Shown: positions 1 through 6,476, counted from the stretch's first letter. The stretch is DNA of 7,597 nt from Bacteroidales bacterium (GCA_018400545.1 JAGYLT010000104.1:1-7597), one strand, 5' to 3'. Notes: generated by a model not told the origin, from the sequence alone. A program made the numbers and translations.

Positions 1-261
1 GAAAATGCCGTGAAACACAATGAGGTTTCGGCTGCCTATCCGCTCGAAATCATCATATCAAAAAGTGATGACTTCGTGGTGATCACCAATTCGTTGAAGG
101 AAAAAATTGCCGATTACGAAACCACAAAAGTTGGCCTGAATAATTTAAAACAACAATTCTCCTATTTCACAAACCGGGAAATCAGGATCAATAAAGGTGA
201 GCATCATTTTGCCGTGCATTTGCCAATAATCTATGAGCAGGAAAAGGAGGCCGGCCAATGA
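1..261 (+). CDS. LytS/YehU-type sensor histidine kinase, C-terminal fragment
   Basis: This is the last 86 residues of a gene that starts upstream of the window. The reading frame is open from base 1, so the first in-window start-like codons are not real starts. The fragment opens with ENAVKHN, the N-box of the HATPase_c ATP-binding domain in the form used by LytS-type kinases. It continues with the ITNSLKEK segment, then KVGLNNLKQQF in the place of the usual GxGLxNIxxRY G-box, and ends with the FAVHLPII strand that closes this fold. Such kinases are normally membrane sensors that autophosphorylate on His and pass phosphate to a LytTR regulator. That partner is the next gene, overlapping by 4 nt (ATGA), so the two are surely co-translated. 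The sensor domain and phospho-acceptor His lie outside the window, so the signal is unknown. The G-box lacks the first glycine (KVGL in place of GxGL), a mild deviation. Confidence 0.9.
   Translation, partial: ENAVKHNEVSAAYPLEIIISKSDDFVVITNSLKEKIADYETTKVGLNNLKQQFSYFTNREIRINKGEHHFAVHLPIIYEQEKEAGQ
244..250 (+). promoter_or_regulatory. Strong Shine-Dalgarno of the LytTR regulator gene
   Basis: AAGGAGG lies 7 nt before the ATG at 258, inside the 3' end of the kinase gene. It is a near-perfect anti-SD complement at good spacing. None of the other starts in this window has a comparable site, and Bacteroidota usually rely little on SD pairing. Together with the ATGA overlap it confirms the start at 258 and suggests that the regulator can be translated independently of the kinase. 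Confidence 0.7.
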
Positions 262-1013
262 AAATACTGATCATCGAGGACGAAACCCGTGCGGCCAATC
301 GTTTGGAAAAACTGATTACCCAGTTGAAACCCGAATCTAAAATCCTGGGAAAGCTGGAATCTGTAAGGGATTCGGTAGATTTTCTAAAAGATAATAATTC
401 ACCGGATTTGATTTTATCTGATATTCAACTGGCCGATGGATTGAGTTTTGAAATATTCAAACAAATCCCGGTTCTGTGCCCGATCATTTTCACCACAGCC
501 TACGATCAGTATGCCATCGAAGCTTTCAATACCAATGGCATCGATTACCTGTTAAAACCCATCGAAGAAGAGCGGCTGGCGAAAGCGCTGGACAAACTAC
601 AAAAACTAACCTCCGATCATTCTAAACTTGAGGCGGTAATGGCCTTGCTGTCTCAAAACTCCATGCCCGACAAAAACTACAAAAGCCGCTTCATGGTAAA
701 AGTAGGGGAACAAATCAAGACCATTCAAATTGAAAGGGTTAGGGCGTTTTACAGTTTTGACAGAGCCACGTTTATTTTTACGGATGACCATCATAACTAC
801 ATTATCGATTACACACTGGATCAACTGGGAGATATGCTCGATCCGCAAAAGTTTTTCAGGGTAAACCGAAAATATTTGCTGAGCCTGGAAGCATGCTCAA
901 AAATCTATGCCTGGTCGAACAGCCGCCTGAAAATTGAAATTAACGGTATTGATGGCGATGTGGTGGTTGCACGCGAGCGTGTGGGGAAGTTTAAGGAATG
1001 GCTGGATGGATAG
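258..1013 (+). CDS. LytTR-family response regulator (REC-LytTR)
   Basis: This 251-residue protein is a DNA-binding transcription regulator and the cognate partner of the kinase encoded just upstream. Residues 1-117 form a receiver domain. The acidic pocket is E7/D8, the phospho-acceptor is D55 in LILSDIQL, the switch Thr is T79 or T80 in FTTAYDQYA, and the conserved Lys is K100 in YLLKP. Residues about 144-250 form a LytTR domain, recognisable from RFMVKVGEQIKTI, the FFRVNRKYLLSL segment and the VVVARERVGKFKEWL end. Length and architecture are normal for AgrA/LytR/YehT-like regulators in Bacteroidota. The start is fixed by the 4-nt ATGA overlap and the strong SD 7 nt upstream. All key receiver residues are present, so it should be phosphorylatable. 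LytTR regulators usually bind paired imperfect direct repeats upstream of targets. I found no convincing pair in this window, so its regulon is unknown. Confidence 0.95.
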   Translation: MKILIIEDETRAANRLEKLITQLKPESKILGKLESVRDSVDFLKDNNSPDLILSDIQLADGLSFEIFKQIPVLCPIIFTTAYDQYAIEAFNTNGIDYLLKPIEEERLAKALDKLQKLTSDHSKLEAVMALLSQNSMPDKNYKSRFMVKVGEQIKTIQIERVRAFYSFDRATFIFTDDHHNYIIDYTLDQLGDMLDPQKFFRVNRKYLLSLEACSKIYAWSNSRLKIEINGIDGDVVVARERVGKFKEWLDG

Positions 1014-1080
1014 GGTGATGGGAGAAGTTGGAGGTGAGATGTTAGAAGAGATGAGAAGTGAGTTGGAGTTTGGAGAATTT
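1003..1080 (+). repeat. Cytosine-free, purine-rich tract
   Basis: There is not a single C on the + strand from 1003 to 1080. The tract starts at the last codons of the LytTR gene and runs well past its stop. It is internally repetitive: GAGAAGT occurs at 1022 and 1053, AGTTGGAG at 1026 and 1061, and a TTTGGAG variant at 1069. It looks like decayed copies of a G/A/T-rich unit and directly precedes the palindrome at 1094-1153. No function can be assigned. Simple-repeat decay or part of a dispersed intergenic repeat are the likely explanations. Confidence 0.6.
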
Positions 1081-1093
1081 CTGTTTTATTTTG

Positions 1094-1153
1094 AACCGCT
1101 GAGGCGCAAAGTCGCAAAGAGAAGAAACTTAGCGCCTCTCCGCCTTTGCGGTT
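1094..1153. repeat. 60-bp imperfect palindrome with 8-nt periodicity between convergent genes
   Basis: The arms 1094-1119 and 1128-1153 pair around an 8-nt loop. Of 26 positions I count 20 Watson-Crick pairs, one G-T pair and five single mismatches, beginning with AACCGC against GCGGTT. Each arm is built from 8-nt units starting with CGC: in the left arm CGC recurs at 1097, 1105 and 1113, with units such as CGCTGAGG and CGCAAAGT, and the right arm has the same phase on the other strand. It sits between the convergent LytTR and ddl genes and could end transcription from both sides. However, neither strand has a T-run after the stem, so it is not a classical intrinsic terminator. From memory, similar CGCAAAG/CTAAG-type palindromes recur between genes in environmental bacterial genomes, which suggests a dispersed repeat family. 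Confidence 0.75.
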
Positions 1154-1178
1154 AATTAGTCAAAAGTTATTGGGTTAT

Positions 1179-2162
1179 TCAGGAAATAGCATCTTCAACC
1201 ATCATGGTAAACAGTTGGGTAAGGCTGATTCCCATTTCGCGGGCCATTTTCGGGACGATGCTTTCTTTTGTTAAACCAGGCACGGTATTGATTTCGATGA
1301 AATAGAGTGTTTCATCTTTTTCCGACCAGATATAATCTGCCCTGATGACTCCCCTGCACATGAACGTTTTGTATAGCATGGCTGAGGTTTTCTTGATGTC
1401 AATTTCCAGCTCTTCCGAAATATCAGCAGGAACAATTTCATCGGCCAGGGCCGGATCGTATTTGGCTTCAAAATCAAAAAATTCTTTTTTACTGATAATT
1501 TCGCAAATGGGCAATACGATCAGTTCGCCATGATGCGAGAGTACGGCGCAGGTAAGCTCCCTGCCTTCCAGGAAACTTTCGATCAGCACTTCATCATCTT
1601 CCTGAAAAGCCCTGTCGATGGCCGGAATTAGTTCATCTGCACTTTTAACTTTGCTCATGCCCACACTCGATCCGCCCGCGTTGGGTTTTACAAAAACCGG
1701 CAGCCCCAGGTTTTCGATGATTTCTTCGGAATCGTAATCCATATCCCGCATCAGATGCACCGATCCCGCACAGCTCAATCCATAGGAAACGGCTACGCGG
1801 TTGCAGAAATTTTTATTGAAGGTAAGGGCTGAAACCAGCGAATCGGATGAGGTGTATGCAATGCCAAGCATTTCAAAATAAGCCGGGAGTTTCCCGTTTT
1901 CGCCGGGCGTGCCGTGAATGGCGCAAAACACACAATCGAAGGTGACTTTCTGCCCGCCGATCGCCAAAGAGAAATCATTTTTATCGATGGGATAGGTATT
2001 TTCTTTCTTTTCAAAATACCAATCACTTCCCTTTATCAAAATCAAAAAGGGCTGATAATCTTCGGTTTCCAGCATTTCAGCAACCACCTGGCCACTTTTC
2101 ATCGAAATCCCGAATTCACCTGAATCTCCGCCGGCTATCACGGCAATTTTCTTTTTAGTCAT
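1179..2162 (-). CDS. ddl: D-alanine--D-alanine ligase
   Basis: This cytoplasmic ATP-grasp enzyme joins two D-alanines to make the dipeptide that ends the peptidoglycan precursor stem. With the ATG at 2162 it is 327 residues, normal for the family. Visible motifs are GGDSGEFGIS at 11-20 with the substrate-binding Glu (E16), HGTPGENG at 83-90, the ATP-binding VKPNAGGSSVG at 158-168, EGRE at 199-202, the omega-loop EAKY at 232-235, R274/D276, and the metal-binding E290 and N292 in FIEINTVPGLT. The Tyr of EAKY is kept. This favours D-Ala as second substrate over D-lactate, because the Tyr is replaced in known D-Ala-D-Lac ligases. An in-frame GTG at 2210 would add 16 residues unrelated to the family. 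It also lies upstream of the TACATTTG promoter element, so 2162 is the better start. The gene is divergent from the PASTA operon and convergent with the LytTR gene. Confidence 0.96.
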   Translation of the reverse strand: MTKKKIAVIAGGDSGEFGISMKSGQVVAEMLETEDYQPFLILIKGSDWYFEKKENTYPIDKNDFSLAIGGQKVTFDCVFCAIHGTPGENGKLPAYFEMLGIAYTSSDSLVSALTFNKNFCNRVAVSYGLSCAGSVHLMRDMDYDSEEIIENLGLPVFVKPNAGGSSVGMSKVKSADELIPAIDRAFQEDDEVLIESFLEGRELTCAVLSHHGELIVLPICEIISKKEFFDFEAKYDPALADEIVPADISEELEIDIKKTSAMLYKTFMCRGVIRADYIWSEKDETLYFIEINTVPGLTKESIVPKMAREMGISLTQLFTMMVEDAIS

Positions 2163-2183
2163 CGCTGTCAAATTTTTATCAGG

Positions 2184-2191
2184 CAAATGTA
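2184..2191 (-). promoter_or_regulatory. Bacteroidota -7 promoter element for ddl
   Basis: Read on the - strand this is TACATTTG, a perfect match to the Bacteroidota -7 consensus TAnnTTTG. Transcription would begin near 2177-2178, leaving a leader of about 15 nt before the ATG at 2162. A TTTG lies upstream, but only 12 nt away instead of the usual 17-23, so the -33 part is poor. The placement excludes the GTG at 2210 as start for transcripts from this promoter. Confidence 0.55.
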
Positions 2192-2324
2192 TTGATTTAT
2201 GAGCAAACACAGTCAGGTTACATTTTGCGCTGTAGCTGATCGCTGATGATCATATCTGTGATTACCGTTTTTTATCCGAAAAATTTCAATCGTGGCACCT
2301 CATTTAAACACAAAAGATTTGATG

Positions 2325-2332
2325 TACATTTG
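2325..2332 (+). promoter_or_regulatory. Bacteroidota -7 promoter element for the PASTA-T9SS-rluD operon
   Basis: TACATTTG is a perfect TAnnTTTG match. A weak -33 candidate, TTTA at 2303-2306, lies 18 nt upstream. Transcription would start near 2338-2340 and give a leader of about 90 nt before the PASTA gene. It is the only such element seen ahead of the operon, and the downstream genes are too tightly packed to hold their own promoter. Confidence 0.6.
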
Positions 2333-2338
2333 CGCCCT

Positions 2339-2428
2339 GAAGCTGCAATATTTTTGGAAGGTAAAAGTTATATTGACTAATTTTTCTGCAGGCCGCAATA
2401 AACAAGTACTTCTAACTACAGATACTGA
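2339..2428 (+). other. Predicted 5' leader of the PASTA operon
   Basis: About 90 nt lie between the predicted transcription start and the ATG at 2429, longer than the leaders predicted for ddl (about 15 nt) and the GH2 gene (about 25 nt). It contains a small inverted repeat, CAATAT at 2346 with ATATTG at 2370, and two GC(T/C)GCAATA-like segments near 2342 and 2392. I recognise no riboswitch, leader peptide or SD here. The rest of the divergent gap (2192-2324) shows only GCTGAT-rich sequence near 2235-2250 and nothing identifiable. Confidence 0.3.
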
Positions 2429-3271
2429 ATGGGGTTTTTTAAATTTCTCTTAAGCAGGGCTTTTTTTAAACATTTAAGTATTGCCTTCGTCCTGGTTGCC
2501 GCAATCATCTGGCTCACCATGCAGGCGTTGAATTTTTACACAGATCATGGCGATGAAATTAAAGTACCCGGACTGACAGGCATCCGCGTTGATAAACTTC
2601 CTGAAATGGATTTTGAGGGTGATTTCAATTATGTGGTGATCGATTCGGTTTACGATGATCATTTCAACAAAGGCGAAGTTGTGCTGCAGGATCCACAGCC
2701 TGGTTCGAAGGTAAAAAGCGGACGTAAGATTTATGTGACCATCGTAGCCTCTCAGCCCGAAATGGTCAGGATGCCCGATTTGGTTGACCTATCTTTACGT
2801 CAGGCCCTGAGTGAACTAAAAGCCAACAGCCTGAAACTGGATAAACTGGAATATGTCCCCAATTTTGCGAAAAATGCTGTACTTGCACAACGCATCGAAG
2901 GGGATACAATAATTGAGGGCACCGAAATTTTAAAAGGAACTCCGGTAGAACTCGTTCTTGGAGGCGGACTGAACAATGAAAAAATAGATGTGCCGTTTTT
3001 AATTGGTATGACCGAAAATGACGCCATCAGCATTTTGAATAACTCCGGATTTAATGTGGGCTATCTGAAATATCTTGACGGACGCGATAAGATCCATTCA
3101 AGGGTTTACGAGCAGCAGCCTCCGGCGGCAGAAGATATTAAAGCCGAGTTTGGCACTTACGTGGATTTGTGGTTCCGAAACGACAAATTTTTTAATTTCG
3201 ATTCGCTGGTTGTTGCCTACAGGGAAAAACCCGCTACCGACAGCATTACCAATGAAAATCAACCGGAATGA
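2429..3271 (+). CDS. Membrane-anchored protein with three PASTA domains
   Basis: This 280-residue protein has a short basic cytoplasmic start, one transmembrane helix at about 16-34 (HLSIAFVLVAAIIWLT core) and a periplasmic part made of three PASTA domains. These lie at about 42-107 (from IKVPGLTG to QDPQPGSKVKSG), 112-178 (from VRMPDLVD, with ILKGTPVELVLG) and 186-249 (from IDVPFLIG, with YEQQPPAAEDI). A short acidic/polar tail follows. PASTA domains bind peptidoglycan fragments or beta-lactams in Firmicutes and Actinobacteria kinases and PBPs. Here no kinase or transpeptidase domain is attached, which is usual for the Bacteroidota version. A role in cell-wall sensing or in scaffolding at the inner membrane is inferred from domains and from the divergent ddl neighbour. 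It is the first gene of the operon and overlaps the next by 4 nt (ATGA). It has no clear SD. Confidence 0.9.
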   Translation: MGFFKFLLSRAFFKHLSIAFVLVAAIIWLTMQALNFYTDHGDEIKVPGLTGIRVDKLPEMDFEGDFNYVVIDSVYDDHFNKGEVVLQDPQPGSKVKSGRKIYVTIVASQPEMVRMPDLVDLSLRQALSELKANSLKLDKLEYVPNFAKNAVLAQRIEGDTIIEGTEILKGTPVELVLGGGLNNEKIDVPFLIGMTENDAISILNNSGFNVGYLKYLDGRDKIHSRVYEQQPPAAEDIKAEFGTYVDLWFRNDKFFNFDSLVVAYREKPATDSITNENQPE

Positions 3272-5436
3272 TCAGGTATTTTTTTAGCATATTATTTTTC
3301 TTTTTGATAATTGGTGAAATCCCGGCCCAGGAATTCCTTACCGGGCTTTCGGAGAATCCTGTACTTAAAAAAACGCAGGAAGCACCCGTTTCACCTCTTG
3401 AAAAAAAACAATTAAAATCTTCAAAGTTTGAAATTCCGAAATCCCTGTCGCTTCCTTTTTTTGATGATTTCAAGCAAAAAAGTGTTTATCCGGATACATC
3501 GCGATGGATGGATTCTTACGTGTATGTGAATCAGGATGTTCCGTTGTTTGCCCCTTCATGGGGTGCAGTCACTTTTGATGCGGTGAACCAATTTGGTGAT
3601 ATTTATCGTAACGCCAACTCGCTGCAGTTTGCTGCCGATCAGTTAACTTCAAAACCTATCCGGCTCGATTCAATATTTAATCCGCAACCCCAGGCGCTTA
3701 CGCCCGCAGATTCAGTGTACCTGAGTTTTTACTATCAGCCGCAGGGTGTGGGTAACGATCCACAACCACAGGATTCGCTGGTGCTGCAGTTTGGCTATTA
3801 TACCGGAGAGTTTATTTTCGACCGTGTGGATTCTACCGCCTTTCCTGTTGATATCTATGGTGTTGATACCATTTTTCCAGGCGACACCCTTTTCACGCCC
3901 TGCGATCCCAACTGGGGATTTCGCGTTTTGGATACGCTTTATGCTGGCGATACTGTGGTTTTGCCCTGTGATTCGGTGTTTGTACCTGAAACCACCTGGC
4001 AGCATGCATGGTCATCGAAAGGCATGACACTGGACACTTTCAGATTACAGAACGACACCTTTTATTTTCAGCAGGTTTTTGTGCCCATCGTGGATACCAA
4101 CCTGTTCAGAAACGATTTTCAGTTCCGTTTTTTCAACTATGCCAGCATCTCTACCGAAAACCTCCAAAGCTGGCAAAGCAACTGCGATTACTGGAATGTA
4201 GATTACATTGTGCTCGACCGAAACCGGAGCCGCGAAGAAACAACCCACCAGGATATCACATTTGTAGGCCGCGCGCCTTCATTTCTCGGTCGCTATCAAA
4301 GTATGCCTTTTTATCAGTACAGCAACGATCCTGTGAACGAATTAAAACTGGGCATACGCAATTATATCAGCAACCTGGATGATGGCAACCAAACGGCCGT
4401 TTACGGATACAATGTGTATAACGATCTGGGTGGGCTGGAATTTGGCTGGGACGGTGGCTCCGGTGACCTGGTTCCCTTTAATGAAGGTGGATATTCAACA
4501 ATTCCACCTTTTGCAGTACCCGCGGTTAACGGTGTTTTTCCTCCATTTGGTGATCGCGACAGCATCTATTTTGATATTGTCCACCACCTGGTTGGCGATC
4601 AGGCTCTTGGGCTTAGCGACACGATTTCCTTCAGGCAGGAATTCTATAACTATTATGCGTATGATGACGGCACGCCGGAGTTCGGCTATGGCCTTACACC
4701 CGCCGGCGCCCAACTGGCTTATGCTTTTAACCTGAACCGCCGCGATACGCTTCGGGCCGTGAAATTCTACTTCAACAAAACGCTCACCGGGGCAAATGTG
4801 CAGTTTTTTAATCTGGTGATCTGGAACGACCTGGATGGTGTTCCCGGAGATATAGTATATATGCAGGAAAGAGAGAAGCCCGCATTTGCAGATAGTTTAT
4901 ATCAGTTTTATACCTATCATCTGGACACAGCCCTTCCTGTGCTGGGAACGTTTTACGTGGGATGGAGCCAGCTAACCAGCCATAACCTCAATGTGGGCTT
5001 CGATGCCAATAACAATGCCCGAAACCAGATATTTTACAACGTTACCGGAAACGAATGGCAAAAATCCAGCTTCAATGGTTCGTTAATGATCAGGCCGGTG
5101 GTCGGAAAAAGAATCATTGAAGATGAACCTCAGGAAGCAAAAGGTTCAATGGATTTGTTCAGGATTGCTCCTAACCCAAGCAGTAACGGAATTATCAGCC
5201 TTAAATTCATGCAATATCCCGGTCATTCGCTCTATCCGCAAAATATCACCCTCGAAGAAGAAGTGCTGCAGCAAATGGAAATTTTAGTGTTTAATATGAT
5301 GGGGCAGCAGGTTTACCGGGGAAGTTATACACCGCAGATCAATCTATCACTGCTCAACGACGGCATATACGTGGTACGTATCATCGACAGAGTGAACAAT
5401 GCTTCCATGTCGCAAAAGCTGCTGATCAGGAATTAA
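3268..5436 (+). CDS. Secreted protein with T9SS type A sorting domain, function unknown
   Basis: This 722-residue exported protein begins with a signal peptide (hydrophobic core about 4-17, likely cleaved near IPAQ at 18-21). The mature part starts with a PFFDDF motif at 63-68, followed by a beta-rich region to about 315 that resembles jelly-roll/MAM-like domains of secreted Bacteroidota proteins. Recognisable pieces are DSLVLQF at 169-175, the WQHAWSSKG region at 244-252 and NCDYWNVDYIVLD at 305-317. Between them (about 177-243) is an insertion with two copies of a 15-residue element ending in PCD. A second beta-rich part spans about 330-610. The C-terminus (about 628-722) is a T9SS type A sorting domain: FRIAPNPSSNG, EILVFNMMGQQVYRG and LNDGIYVVRI, with an extra stretch at about 647-669. 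It should cross the outer membrane through the PorU/PorV machinery and be attached or released. No catalytic motif is recognised. Its ATG overlaps the PASTA stop, so the two are translationally coupled. Confidence 0.88.
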   Translation: MIRYFFSILFFFLIIGEIPAQEFLTGLSENPVLKKTQEAPVSPLEKKQLKSSKFEIPKSLSLPFFDDFKQKSVYPDTSRWMDSYVYVNQDVPLFAPSWGAVTFDAVNQFGDIYRNANSLQFAADQLTSKPIRLDSIFNPQPQALTPADSVYLSFYYQPQGVGNDPQPQDSLVLQFGYYTGEFIFDRVDSTAFPVDIYGVDTIFPGDTLFTPCDPNWGFRVLDTLYAGDTVVLPCDSVFVPETTWQHAWSSKGMTLDTFRLQNDTFYFQQVFVPIVDTNLFRNDFQFRFFNYASISTENLQSWQSNCDYWNVDYIVLDRNRSREETTHQDITFVGRAPSFLGRYQSMPFYQYSNDPVNELKLGIRNYISNLDDGNQTAVYGYNVYNDLGGLEFGWDGGSGDLVPFNEGGYSTIPPFAVPAVNGVFPPFGDRDSIYFDIVHHLVGDQALGLSDTISFRQEFYNYYAYDDGTPEFGYGLTPAGAQLAYAFNLNRRDTLRAVKFYFNKTLTGANVQFFNLVIWNDLDGVPGDIVYMQEREKPAFADSLYQFYTYHLDTALPVLGTFYVGWSQLTSHNLNVGFDANNNARNQIFYNVTGNEWQKSSFNGSLMIRPVVGKRIIEDEPQEAKGSMDLFRIAPNPSSNGIISLKFMQYPGHSLYPQNITLEEEVLQQMEILVFNMMGQQVYRGSYTPQINLSLLNDGIYVVRIIDRVNNASMSQKLLIRN

Positions 5437-5441
5437 TAGTC

Positions 5442-6476
5442 ATGGCCGATGAAATCCGCGAACCATACGACGAGCAGGATGAGGAGCTCTATGAACATCA
5501 CCGCATTGTGGTGGATCCGGGCCAGAGCCTGATGCGGATTGATAAATTTTTGAGCAACCGCCTTGAAAATACCTCCCGCAACCGCATACAAAACGCTGCT
5601 AAATCAGGCAATGTGCTGGTAAATGATAAACCGGTAAAGCCCAACCACCGTATCCATCCCAATGATGTCGTTTCCATAGTGCTTCCCGATCCTGTAAGGG
5701 AGTTTGAGGTTGTCCCCGAAGATATTCCTTTCAAAATTTTATATGAAGATGATGACTTGCTGGTGATCAACAAAGAAGCCGGAATGGTGGTGCATCCCGG
5801 GCACGGAAACTTCACCGGAACATTGCTGAACGGACTGGAATACTATTTTAAAGACCAACCGGAAGTTGTTCCCGCACTTGTTCACCGGATCGATAAAGAT
5901 ACTTCAGGTGTTTTGCTGGTGGGCAAAAATGAACTTGCACAGGGCATTCTCGGTAAGCAATTTTTCGATCACAGCATCCTGCGGAGCTATGTGGCATTGG
6001 CCTGGGGCGATTTTAAAGATGATGAAGGAACCATCACGGGACACATCGGCCGAAATCCATCCAACCGGCTGCAGATGTTCGTTTTCCCGGACGGTTCCCA
6101 GGGTAAGCACGCCGTTACCCATTACAAAGTGCTGGAACGTTTTGGATATGTAACCCTCCTTGAATGCCGCCTCGAAACCGGCCGCACACACCAGATCAGA
6201 GCGCATATGGCTTATATCGGGCATCCTTTATTCAACGACGAACGTTATGGCGGCGACAAAATCCTGAAAGGAACTACTTTCTCAAAATACAAACAATTTG
6301 TAGAAAACTGCAAACAGCTTATTCCACGCCAGGCACTCCATGCCCAGTCTCTTGGCTTCAAACATCCAACCACAGGTAAAGATTTGTTCTTCAAAACCAA
6401 CCTTCCCGATGATCTGCAAAAGGCTGTTGAAAAATGGCGGCATTATGCAAAGCATATGGATTTGTTTGCTGATTAA
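5442..6476 (+). CDS. rluD: RluD-type 23S rRNA pseudouridine synthase (RluA family)
   Basis: This 344-residue enzyme isomerises uridine to pseudouridine in RNA. The best-known relative, E. coli RluD, modifies helix 69 of 23S rRNA. An acidic N-terminal extension (1-20) precedes an S4 RNA-binding domain at about 30-80 (MRIDKFLSNRL, then GNVLVNDKPVKPNHRI). The catalytic domain runs from about 97 to 335. It contains the family signature HRIDKDTSG at 148-156 with catalytic D151, LETGRTHQIRAHM at 244-256, and GHPLFNDERYGG at 260-271. RluC- or RluA-like specificity cannot be excluded, because target choice is not readable from motifs. The gene starts 5 nt after tandem stop codons (TAA TAG) of the T9SS gene, so it is transcribed in the same operon. 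A weak AGGA lies 10 nt before the ATG. In many Bacteroidota rluD sits next to the PASTA gene and ddl (from recall). Here the T9SS gene lies between PASTA and rluD, and ddl is divergent. Confidence 0.94.
   Translation: MADEIREPYDEQDEELYEHHRIVVDPGQSLMRIDKFLSNRLENTSRNRIQNAAKSGNVLVNDKPVKPNHRIHPNDVVSIVLPDPVREFEVVPEDIPFKILYEDDDLLVINKEAGMVVHPGHGNFTGTLLNGLEYYFKDQPEVVPALVHRIDKDTSGVLLVGKNELAQGILGKQFFDHSILRSYVALAWGDFKDDEGTITGHIGRNPSNRLQMFVFPDGSQGKHAVTHYKVLERFGYVTLLECRLETGRTHQIRAHMAYIGHPLFNDERYGGDKILKGTTFSKYKQFVENCKQLIPRQALHAQSLGFKHPTTGKDLFFKTNLPDDLQKAVEKWRHYAKHMDLFAD

Noticed and set aside
249..256. Perfect 8-bp palindrome GGCCGGCC as an operator
   Set aside because: It overlaps the Shine-Dalgarno and the kinase codons, occurs once, and has no flanking symmetry, so chance is the simpler explanation.
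1094..1153. Palindrome as a CRISPR repeat or tRNA-like structure
   Set aside because: There is one element only, with no spacer-repeat series, and the fold is one long interrupted stem and not a cloverleaf.
905..1155. Open frames of about 70 codons on both strands across the LytTR gene end and the repeat region
   Set aside because: They lie over the LytTR C-terminus, the cytosine-free tract and the palindrome. Their translations are low-complexity with no family resemblance, and they are explained by the absence of stops in biased sequence.
2235..2255. GCTGAT/TGATCAT-rich sequence in the divergent gap as a regulator binding site
   Set aside because: The matches are short and do not form a clean symmetric or spaced repeat, so no operator can be supported.
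4008..4382. + strand 124-codon open frame in another frame
   Set aside because: It lies wholly within the T9SS protein gene and has the composition of an out-of-frame shadow, with no recognisable domain.
5904..6224. - strand 106-codon open frame
   Set aside because: It is antisense to the catalytic core of the pseudouridine synthase, including the GRTHQIR region, and has no independent support.
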